Of a stretch of DNA of 64,000 nt, positions 54,640 to 64,000 are shown piece by piece (within the stretch, counting starts at the first letter, position 1; each line of letters opens with the position of its first letter). A program made the position numbers and the translations under genes. The notes under the pieces were generated by a model. It saw only the letters and a program-made list of their open reading frames with translations. It ran no database searches and was not told the DNA's origin. This DNA is from Fasciola hepatica (lineage: Eukaryota; Platyhelminthes; Trematoda; Plagiorchiida; Fasciolidae). The DNA is taken from contig CANUEZ040000156.1 of the NCBI GenBank assembly GCA_948099385.1, positions 3,038,001-3,102,000 of the forward strand, in the 5' to 3' direction.

Positions 54640-57600
54640 ACGTACAATGGAATAGAAATGCAATAAGAGAAGCCTCTTCGCTTTTTTGGAAAAGGAATTG
54701 CTGGGAAAGGCCAAGGTAGGGTTCTAACTATTTTGAAGATGGTTTTGTTCTGCAAGAGACCAGTATCCTCCGGCAGAGGGCTCCAAGACTTAAGAACCCT
54801 GTAGCTGAAAAAGTTAATTCATAGAGAAGTACGTGGTCTCGGTTTAAAAACCTGTATGCTGTGACTGCGGAGAAAAAGGCTGGACAGACAAAGAAGAAGG
54901 AATAATTTTGATCTGAGTCAAAAAGATGAAATGCCAGAGACAGACCTCCTTTAAGCTTCTTAAGTCAAGAGAACAGAGCTGGAGGAGTGAGAGGCAGACG
55001 GGATAAAGCAGGTGGGACGAACCGCAAACCGCATTGGTGCAAGCTACTTGAACCCTTTCTGGGATCTCACAATCTCGGACAAGGCCGGGGTGCACTATCT
55101 TGCTGCCGCACTCCAGCATAGGACGGATAAACGGGTCAAAAGGTATGGGGAAATCATCCCTAGAGATGCGCGGGAGGGACCCTCGGATCATATTCAGGAC
55201 TCAAAAGGCATACTTGCCCGCAAGTAGTTGATGATAGGAGAAGGACGGAAACCGAGCAGAGACCGAGCACCTTGTGTGGGTAAATCCTACGTAGTGTGAT
55301 TGCTCCTGTAGTGGAGAGCTTTTAGCCGTTATCTCTGCCGAAATCAAGCTCACGCACTTGCCATCGTTTACTGGGAGGTTTCAGTCATTGGACCAGCGTT
55401 TTGTTCCATCATCTGCAATTTGCAGGTATTCAAAGCCTGCACTCCAGAGGGTTACAATGTCTGCAAACATGGCAATGTTCACAGATAGCTCTGTCGGAAG
55501 ATCACCTATATAGGTCAGAAACAGAAAGAGGACCTAATACCTATCCTTGTTGGACGTTACTTGTACTGGGGAAGGTTCAGACAAAATATTCTTCACCTTA
55601 ACCACAAGATAGGTGTTGACACGAAAGCTGCGTAGGATGTCCAACATGGAGCCTGCTATCCAGTACGTTTGCAGGTTATAAAGAATAGGGACTTGTGGAT
55701 CCTTGTCGAAGGCCTTAGCACAATCGATGAATACAGCTGGTGGGAGCTGGACTCCATTGTAGGCTTCTGTGAGAATTTCCATGACAGTACACATATTAGT
55801 GATGAATGATCTGCCAAGAAGCCTATGTTTGGAAGGGAAGAAAATCCTATTTCTGTGCAGATGGGGAGGAACCGCGCCCTTGAGAATCAGCCGTAAAATC
55901 TTGCTGGTGAGTCTAGTCAGACTTATGGGTCTGTAACTAGAAGCAAGATGCCTACTACTCTTCTTATGAAGGGATGCAAAGACTGCTTTTTTCCAGCCGC
56001 TGGGTAAACTCAACCGTCAACACACGGCCTAAAAAGAGATGCATAAGGAGCAACTAATTTGTTCGCTAGTCCTTTAAGAATGCCGGGATGGATTGGATCA
56101 GGACCCATGGATCAATATTGGTTGAGCCGACAGAAACTTTGTGCGACTGCACCAAAGAGGGTAGTAATATGGCTAAGAGTACTGATCAAAGATATTGGAT
56201 GCACAGCTGGGTGGGATGATATCGGTACGGAGATACAAAATGCACGAAAGTGGAGCTGAAGGCCTCGGACACTTGGCTGAGGGAGATGAATGGGGATCTG
56301 GCACGATCTCTGAGAGAAAATGGCGTCAGAGCTGCGCCGCTTAGATGAGGCACGTACTGAAATGAGAATGCCTCCTTGGTCCGTGCTCGAGCAGGTACAG
56401 ATCGTTGGACTGCATTCTGATGTGAACTAATGTTGTCTTTTTACGTGTCGCGCATAATCCTCAAGTTTTCTGCATCGCGGGCTAGGCCTGTGGCTATATA
56501 TTCAGCAACGAGGCATGCTCTTTCGTCTAGAAGGCCCCTAATGGGGCGAGGGAGGCGCCGCTTACTGGTGAGCGGAAGGCTAATTCTGAGGACGAATAAC
56601 CTGTCAGCTAAGGAGAGCAACTGTCTGAGATTCTCTGCTATCCCATCAGCAGTACTACATAGGTTAGCTGAATCTAGCTGGGAGCAAATAAGTGCGCTGG
56701 CTTGGTCAAAGTTGGTTCTTTTGAAGAATCTCAAAATTTCGATTTCTGAAGGAAGGAGAGGCCACTTCACAATATCATCGAACTCAGTGAGAACGTGATT
56801 ACTTTTGCCGAGAGGTGGCAAGTAGTTTACTACATCTATTTGGGACCATTCATTGGTAACGGTCAGGTCCAGTAGGAACGAGGCATGTTCTGTACAATAT
56901 CTGGTTCGATTTTAACCTTATGTACCTACGAGTTCTTGAGTACAAGATCTAGGGAAGGGGGGGTACCAAAGGTGACAGCAGGGGCATCAGCTCTTTGCCA
57001 TTCGATACTGGGTGAGTTGAAGTCACCAGGGACTAAGAGCTGGGTGAAGCCTGTGTGGCATTTCAAAGAGCTTAATAAGTCTATGAAACCTAGGCTATCG
57101 GTTGAACTGCATGGGGGAGGACGATAGACTACACCAAGCAGTAGGGTTTCTGTCCCAGAGGGTGTAAACACAAACCACGAACAATCGATACATGGAAAGG
57201 TAGGAGTTGTTCTCTTGGTGGGAGGAGGACTAGAGTTGTCGTAATATGTGACCACCCCGCCAGCACGACCTCTGCTGGATTCGTGCATTACGGTGGAGTA
57301 TCCCGAAATGGATATTTCGGCGACAAGTATGTCAAGGTTGAGCAAAGTTTATGTGAGAGCTATGATCTGAGACTCCTTGTCCTCTGTAAGCCGCTGAAGC
57401 CCCGGCATCTTATTCAGCACACTCAGACAACTGCCGTAAGAATAATGGAGCACATGCTCAGGAATTGCTGCAAAATCGCCCGGGACAACTGATTTTAAGC
57501 TTGAGGACGAGGAAAAAAGGATAGCTGGGGTAGAAAGGAGGTCCTGAGGGAGTTAAGAGCCGGAGATATTAGAGGGCTGGAGTGCGAACAAACTGTTGGG

Positions 57601-58292
57601 GGAAGGGAAGTTGGTAAGTTTTGACGTTTAGTAACCTGGGGTGTACAGCACCAGGCTGGTGGTCTACGTCTTTCATTCCTCGAAAAAAATGAGCTGTTTT
57701 CGTGGAATACATTTTGGTACACCGCGTGATTCACTGCTCTGGGTTCTCTTGTTTTTGATTCCGTTTTGCATGACCGCACCGGAATCCTTTTCTAGCTCCT
57801 TAACCTCCTGACTACAGCTTCCAGCAGAAGTATATTGCAGGCTTGCGTCTGTGCTCCAGGATGGGTAAGTCGCGTCCCTTAATAAGGTCTTATTAGCAAT
57901 GCTGGGGTTTGTTTAGTAGCTCTGGGTCTACTACTAGGGGTACCTTCCGCGACAAGAGTTGGAGTAAGTAGGGCTGCAACGAATGATGGACTTGGAGCTC
58001 GATCCTCAAGGCGAGTAGCCTGGACAACAGGCAGAACTCTGAGCTTGGGATCGGCTTTTCGTGGGGTTGCTGGCTTACTCTTCTCACTGCGAAGCCTTAG
58101 GTGAAGTGGCTTGCCATTGGATACTCCCTTGAGCCTCTTATTTCTTCCTTGAGCTTTGCGCTCGAGGAAACAAATCGTTTGGCTTCCTCTGTGGAACCAA
58201 CTTCAATTAAAAAGCTGTGTGCCCGGTTGGTCCGTTTGGTTGCCAGCCCAGTGGACCGGCTTTCAAATGGGCAAGGGGGGTTAGGCGGTTAA
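54640..58292 (-). pseudogene. CR1-like retrotransposon, long degenerate copy
   Basis: Order on the minus strand. ORF1-like region: RPTGLATKRTN then HSFLIEVGSTEEAKRFVSSS (58260-58140), as in ORF1 RNA-binding proteins. Endonuclease: SVLNKMPGLQRLTEDKESQI, VAEISISGYSTV, RGRAGGVVTYYD, LLLGVVYRPPPCS and LVPGDFNSPSIEWQ (57345-56926). A linker region (56821-56441). RT: WKKAVFASLHKKSSR, SSYRPISLTRLTSKI, PPAVFIDCAKAFD (motif A; 56013-55534). C-terminal PYDPFIRPMLECGSK-like region near 55130. Many stops. This is the most complete CR1-type copy in the window. Confidence 0.87.
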
Positions 58293-58755
58293 ACAACTGG
58301 GTTTAGGTGTCATGAGGGTGATTCGGGCTGAGGAAGGGACACTTTAAAGAATGACTCACATGGAACGTTTCTCAACGTCTTACAAAACCTTGGCGACGTC
58401 AAAAATCGGCTGCCCAGGCATTCTGCACATCTGGGCGACTGCCCGGGATACTGAGAGGAATTTGATAACCAAGCTTCTCAGCCGGGTTATCTCCTCCTAA
58501 AGGGGGCGGACAGTGGTTCTTAGCCCAACTATCTCTGAAGCCTGAATTCGCACTGCACATTTTAGTGCCTCCGCTGACAGCGCAATACGAAGAACCGTCT
58601 CGTCCGGATTCATGAATTGGGTGTTGGTAAAACTGGGGGAATTACCCTGCATCGCGGGGAAAGTAGCCTAGTCTGAGTAAAATGCTATATTATTGGTGGT
58701 GGACGTTGACACCATTCAGGATCAAATTAGCACAGATTAAGGGGGTAGAGCAGCA
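58293..58755. other. No recognised feature
   Basis: Probably untranslated 5' sequence of the CR1-like copy or unrelated spacer; no motif seen. Confidence 0.35.
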
Positions 58756-58759
58756 CCAC

Positions 58760-59796
58760 TGGTGGGTTTTTGGAACCTTTAGCTTTGCTCTAGGGTTCGG
58801 CGAATCGTGAGAATCTGGTCAACAGCTTCTCTCTCGACGAAAACCACAGTGGTTGAAGCGTGTTCCTGCTCCCCGAACAGCGACAAAATGATTTAGTAGA
58901 ATGGCTGCAAAGAGCTTAGCCGCTTCATCGATGAGGCTGATACCCCTGTAGTTCGCTCAGATAGTCTTGTCGCCCTTTTTTGTTATAGGGTGTAGGGTAG
59001 AGGTTGACCAGTCTTTGGAAACTTTTCGGCGTGCCAGATACGGCTGAAAAGCGTACTAAGTGGGTCTAAAAGGACTTGAAGATCTCAGATGGTATGTCGT
59101 CCTCCTCCGGTGACTCCTTGTGTTTCATTGTTTGAGCTGCAGGGACGATTTCCAATTCGTCAGAGGTTCGAGGTCGACTATGTCTATGTTGCTTGGTGCC
59201 GTTATACAGACGGATTAAAAGGAAGAGCGGATGGACAGCTGACTGAAGCGTTAGACCCATCTGTAATGTCCATGTTAATTGAAAAATTCCTCTTCTGCTC
59301 ACATCCCTATACTCTATGACCAACGTTGGACTGCCTTCTCTAGCCTACTTCATGCAGATACTGTTTTGTGGTCGACAATTAATCTACCCCTGGTGCATTT
59401 ACTTTTTCTTTTATTGGTTGTGCTTTCTTACTGAGATTACTTTGAGGACAGTTGGTACGGTAGTGAGATGCACCGATTCAACACAGTTTTGCTTCATTAC
59501 TCCTCGATTTCATTTTCTCGCTCACGTCGACTGATTGTAGAAGTTCAGCTTTTTTACGCTGATTTTTGGCTGCCGCACTCAGGAAATTGTTCTTTGGGCC
59601 TGATTAAGCGTGGAGAACTTGTTCTGTTTGTTTGGACTTCAGGACAAGTATTTACCATTTACTAATTTTGGCCATCTGTTCCCTTTTTCACAGAAGTTTT
59701 CCTATTTTTGACTACCTTTTTGGCTGGATAGTGACTGAGGCTCACGGTCAACGGTATGATCGTGTTTATACTTATATTTTTACTCGCTAGTAGTGC
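58760..59796. repeat. Direct repeat of 1.04 kb, copy 2
   Basis: Matches 53150-54192. The minus strand at 59160-59066 reads DELEIVPAAQTMKHKESPEE with DDIPSEIFKS, the start of an RTE RT. The AT-rich block (about 59209-59796) separates this RT start from the linker at 59914-60141 of the same element. Confidence 0.93.
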
Positions 59797-59879
59797 CGTA
59801 GAATTTGCAGAGCAACCGTGTTCTTGATTTGGGTTCTGCATTTATTTGGGCTACGCGTTGCTTTGAGGCTCCAGGGTGA

Positions 59880-61301
59880 TATCCAGTATGAGCGAAGCTT
59901 ATAATTCGGTGAATCAATCATCGAATCGTTGGTCAGGCTTCACCGAAACCAGGACTTGACCATTTTGGTCGTTACACCATCCTCGAAACTTCTGGTCGCA
60001 GCCCGATATGAGGTGGCTCCCATCGTCGCGTAGCGTGGGAGTTGGAGGTTGCGCCTTCCCCGAAGAGGAACGCATGAGTGGGAAAAGCTTCTCGAGGTCT
60101 CCAACAGCGGCTGCTGTTCCCATGCGGCCTGCAATTCCCAACCGACGTCGTTTACGATCGCTCCCCGCTCAGCGTGTAGCTTCGCGGCGAAGGTTGTGGT
60201 AATCAGGGGACTTACGGAGTTTCTCGTCCGCAGCGTTAGCGCAGCGGTTCAAGGTTTCTGTGGAGATCCGATATTTTCCGTGCCACTTTGTCTTGCCTAG
60301 CTGTTCAAGGGAGGTGCTGGCGATGGGTACTTTTGGCCCCGTCTATTGCCCATCTATGCTACCGTCCTCGTCGATCGCAGTTAGTCTGAATGAGGTCGCA
60401 TTTGACAGGGCCTGAGCGTTGTCCGGGATTGTTCGCTTAGAAGTATCTACTCTGCAGTGAGGGCCAGGTTTTTGCCGTACTGAAAGGTGAAGCTTGAAAC
60501 AAGCGCGTACCAGTGTGTGGTCGGTACCGTTGGCTCTTCCCGTTACGCCGCCCCGATATTCCCGACAGTTCTCGACAGATGATGCCAAACGGGAGCCGCC
60601 AAGATGTAGTCGACTTGGTGCGCTGCCCTTCCTTCGTTGATGTATCAGGTTATCAAGTGCCTTTTGAGATGCTGGAAGCGGGCATTGGTGACGACCAGTC
60701 GATTGTGGTCTGCAAACGTGACCAGGCAGTCGCTGGCCGAGGTCTAATTCCCCCCAGTACACGATGAGTATACTCATCTGCTGGTCCCGTGCGAGCGTTC
60801 CAATCTCCTGCAGTTAGCAGCATATTGTTCCTGGGATCCAGGCTGACTGGACTTTGAAGTTCATTGGGAAAGACATCTTTAGTGGTTAGTTCAACATGTA
60901 GCGTTGAGGCGTAGACTGTTATCAGACACGTTGAACAGGGCACTTCTGAACCGCGCCAGAACAATTCTTGGAGAAGCTGCTTTCCAAGAGATCAAGGCGT
61001 TATGTGCTCGACTGTTCATTGCGATCGCAACTCCACGAAGCCCATAATTGTCAACTGGCCCACTGTGGTACATCCAGTAGGATGCGTCCGTTTGAGGGAC
61101 TTGAATACGTCGGCTGCCGGAGTTGGGTAGATGTACTTCGGACAGACAAGCTGCGTCAATTTCGTAGTCGTAGAGTGTGCGCATGGTAGTGCACTGGCTA
61201 CCCGCATCTAGAAGGGTTCTCACGTTCCAGCAGGCCGCGTGGACTCGTGATCTTGTGTTCAGGTTTAGGTTCCCAGCCGGAGTTTGGGTCAGCCCAGCCA
61301 C
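59880..61301 (-). pseudogene. RTE-like endonuclease and linker
   Basis: Starts VHAACWNVRTLLDAGSQ (61230), then IDAACLSEVHLPNSGSRRI (catalytic Glu box), SGPVDNYGLRGVAIAMN, ISWKAASPRIVLARFRS, NMLLTAGDWNARTGPADEY (GDWN box) and, in another frame, a C-terminal RGGVTGRANGTDHTLVRA with the SDH/TDH catalytic His. The linker at 60141-59914 (DLEKLFPLMRSSSGKAQPPT) leads toward RT, but the AT-rich repeat block intervenes at 59796. Frameshifts throughout. Confidence 0.88.
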
Positions 61302-61714
61302 TGGGGAAGCACAGGGCGCGTCGCTTACCGGGGACGCTGTAGCATAATCAAAGCTAAGTATAGGGGGAAATCCATGAAGAGACTTGGGAATAGTGCGCGA
61401 AGTGGCGTCTCCGGCGCCACCCGGCTTTTGTCCGAGGTTACGCCTCTAGCCTGTGCATAGCAAAGTGCTACCTGCCAGGCAATAGGAAGTTTTTGTGTTG
61501 GGAGCCGGTGGTCGATCGGGCGGCTTTTGGATGGTGGTATACCAATCCGGGATTCCCAACGCGTCCTACTGATCTTGGTGCATGGTTACTGGTGCTTCTC
61601 TTTAGGAACTCGTTCGCCATTCGGTAGAGGTCACGCGGACCCAAGGGTCCATGCAACCTTGTTGATTGGACGGATTTCCCCGGTAACTGTTGGATCCAAC
61701 AGGTCTCGTCCGCC

Positions 61715-62847
61715 TAATAATAATAATAATATTGGTATATTTCTCGGCCATGGTCGAGAGGCACGCGCTAACGCATGATCATGGTGTAACACGTTACTCA
61801 ATAAGATGAAATATTCACAAAATTCTAAGTATGAAAGTCGAGAGTATCAGAGATGGAAAAACATAGACAGCAACAGTTTGAATGGATCTTTCTGATAATG
61901 GTTTAAGCGGAAGTTTTTAACCGGTTTCGAATCCGGGCTAGGCAGTGGTGCGCGGTGGAGATGTCGAAGAAATCAGTAACGCAGTGCTAAGGAGGCATTA
62001 TGAACAAGAATGATGCAAGCCAAGGAAACCGGAGGCCAACTAAGGTTCTGCAGATGGATTAAATTTTGAACAAGAAGAAAAAGGGGGAAAATCGGCGCTT
62101 GCGAGGAGGATAGCGATCCATGAAGACAATGCAGACCCTGAATGACGGATTTACCGGAGTTCAATAAACGGAATGAGTTTTGAATCAAGGGGACATGAGG
62201 CCAATTTCGTGAAAGTGGACTGGTGGATGTGGGAGAAACAGCAGTCCATAAAAAGGTAAGTTTAGGTTCAAGGCCAATAACATGTACTATTCAAAAATAA
62301 GAAGGCGCAACTGGAGGGTTCTCGAGAAGTGGAGAGTCAATTCCCAGCCGGCTACGGATCGGAGGAAGGATAACCTGTGGTAACGGATAATGAAGTGGGA
62401 AAATCTCCGCATGGACTTCGGCGTTATTATGCCGTTCCACTGACAAATAAATATGTATGTGTTGACGCATTTGCCTTCAGTGTTATTCAGCGTCATTTCT
62501 GGTAACGTACGACATCGAATGCGTAAGTTTCGTCTGGCAGGGCAAAGTATGTGTCGGTCAATCAGTCGAGTGTGGCTGTATAGTAGCGGCATGCGCGTGA
62601 ACTGGAATTCGTGTTGGTTGCGTTAGAAAACGCTGAACGATCTGATAAGCAATTAGGGGTATCTCTTGTTGTGTGGTTTGATTTCGGTCTCAGTTGCTAT
62701 GGTAGGTTCCACTTGAGTCTCTGTCCGTGCGAGTCAAAGCGGCATCCTTGGTTTGCCAATTTGGCGACTGAGATGGTGAGAGACAACGAACCTGGAATAA
62801 AGGGAGATTGCGGTCTGGACGTGGTTCCAGATGTGGGTTATGATAAT
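61715..62847 (-). mobile_element. Repeat family R1, third copy
   Basis: Begins with (TAA)n at 61715-61732, the complement of an ATT tail, and continues through TTTCTCGGCCATGGTCGAGA and the TTATGAACAAGAATGATGCA stretch that matches the window start. It stops after GGGTTATGATAAT. Divergence from the arm copies is far greater (several per cent, with indels) than between the arms. A stretch near 61920 (GGTTTCGAATCCGGG) resembles a Pol III B box, but no A box was found. Confidence 0.85.
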
Positions 62848-64000
62848 ATGTGAAGACAATAAACAATGGATTGGTTAGGTCTATGTGAGTGGGGCATGGG
62901 TAAAATGGACTCGCAGTGGATTTGAGCTATACTGCTGCAGGCCGACGAAGTTGCGTACACTGGCTTGGTAACTGTGTATGCATTTCAAAAGATTTGTGAT
63001 TTGCCCGTGAGCACGGCATCGCTGGGATACTAATAAATGGCCTAGGGCTTCACGGTTAAGAGAGGTTAGTAATGGTAACCCTCAATACCGTTTGCTTACG
63101 CAGAACGTAGTTCGGCAACGAGGCGATAGGATAGGTTTGAAGTGACAGACTGAGCGAGTAGGACTAACATATTGTTTGCGTGGGGCTACGCTGTTTCTGT
63201 CTCTTTCGATATAGTGGTTATTCTATACTGAGTAGTTTCTGAGGAGTCAAAGTAGAAGGAAATATTGGGGTGACAGTGGTGATACATCAGACGTAATTGG
63301 TCACTTGCCTTGGAACATTGACGCGAGTTCATCTATGCTCTTCCTCGATAGTGCTATCGTATTGAGATTAAGCTCCAATGTGAGCAAGGAAATCTGATGC
63401 GGATATGATGGCATGGTTATCGTGGTATCTTTTTCGCTGTTATCGTACTGCAAAGCAGGACTACACCGATGTGAGGACTGGTTTGGGGAACCGTGAGAGG
63501 TGGGTCCGAATTTTCGTCAGGGAAGCAAACTCTAACGGTCTACATTTGGTGCTCATGGTAGGCGGCACAAGGGCCAGCTTCAGGTAGGGAGGTAGCACGA
63601 TACACAACTACTGGCATCCAGCACGTGGCGCTCCAAGAATGATCCACACTTTTTAGACGTTCTTATTATTCTTTTTTAATGGTTTTATCACAGTCAGGTA
63701 TCTGGCTGTCAGAGAAGGCAAGCTGCTTTTGGTGGGCGACCACAGCTCCCACGCCCCGGCCGAAACATGGACCGCATGTAACAAGCCGCGTTGGGAATAG
63801 GTCAACCACACCAGTCATTCCGTGGCGACACTACAACCCGGAGACATGGGTCACATGTGACAAGGCTGGTGTGCCTGGAAGACAAAACAGTGGGGTATTT
63901 TTTCTCTCTCACTTTTTTGTGCCAATCTCTTACTTTTTGGTGTTTATGTCTTATTGGTGGTCAACTCTGTGCAGGGAGACCATCACGGCCAGGAATGTTT
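62848..64000. other. No recognised feature
   Basis: Short frames only (60 residues at most); no repeat shared with the rest of the window was noticed. Confidence 0.45.

Noticed and set aside
60513..60767. Plus-strand frames over 60000-61200
   Set aside because: They are antisense to the RTE-like endonuclease, whose motifs are all on the minus strand.
61900..61990. tRNA gene or SINE promoter in repeat R1 (GGTTTCGAATCCGGG)
   Set aside because: Only the B-box-like part is present; no A box or cloverleaf could be drawn, and the arm copies have changes in this motif.

Overview
The window looks like repeat-rich DNA from a eukaryotic animal. It has no operon structure, almost every long reading frame belongs to a retrotransposon, and one short exon encodes the first zinc finger of a nuclear receptor. 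That exon ends in a CEACK P-box. From what I know of the family, this P-box marks the first DNA-binding domain of the two-DBD nuclear receptors best known from flatworms. Together with abundant BEL/Pao, CR1-like, RTE-like and Penelope-like elements, this suggests a platyhelminth, perhaps a tapeworm or fluke with a large genome. The species is an inference. All calls were made by eye without database searches.

Layout. 1-16073: a tangle of BEL/Pao LTR retrotransposons. Two near-identical 3.13 kb inverted arms (1-3128 and 6001-9128) flank a 2.87 kb spacer. Each arm carries the same nested ATT-tailed insertion inside the BEL reverse transcriptase. Reading across the junctions indicates that one BEL element lies head-on inside the integrase of another, with a 5 bp target duplication (GGCAC), and that the spacer is inverted relative to that simple order. 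A Penelope-like element with inverted flanking repeats (12658-15100) sits in the 3' untranslated part of the host BEL element, whose 3' LTR is at 15703-16073. 16074-17300: nothing recognised. 17300-28060: a CR1-like element split twice, once by an ATT-tailed insert (about 17800-20106) and once by a nearly intact BEL/Pao element with both LTRs (21021-27696).

28200-34150: CR1-like ORF1 and RT remnants, a weak RT-like frame, a dispersed repeat and a long pyrimidine-rich stretch. 34200-35190: a dispersed repeat and a tRNA-like sequence. 35187-38963: an unclassified element with inverted termini of about 300 bp. 38964-41750: three CR1-like remnants, the last followed by a CTGAA microsatellite. 42040-42351: the nuclear receptor exon with a splice donor, probably the only host gene here; the following sequence would be its intron and contains a 179 bp hairpin. 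44950-61300: minus-strand non-LTR pseudogenes (RTE-like and CR1-like), two SINE-like copies, and a pair of direct repeats of about 1.04 kb. 61715-62847: a third copy of the repeat found in the BEL arms. 62848-64000: nothing recognised.

Apart from the receptor exon, the sequence is selfish DNA in several nesting layers. The main interest is the order of insertion, inversion and sequence homogenisation, and which parts could be assembly artefacts.
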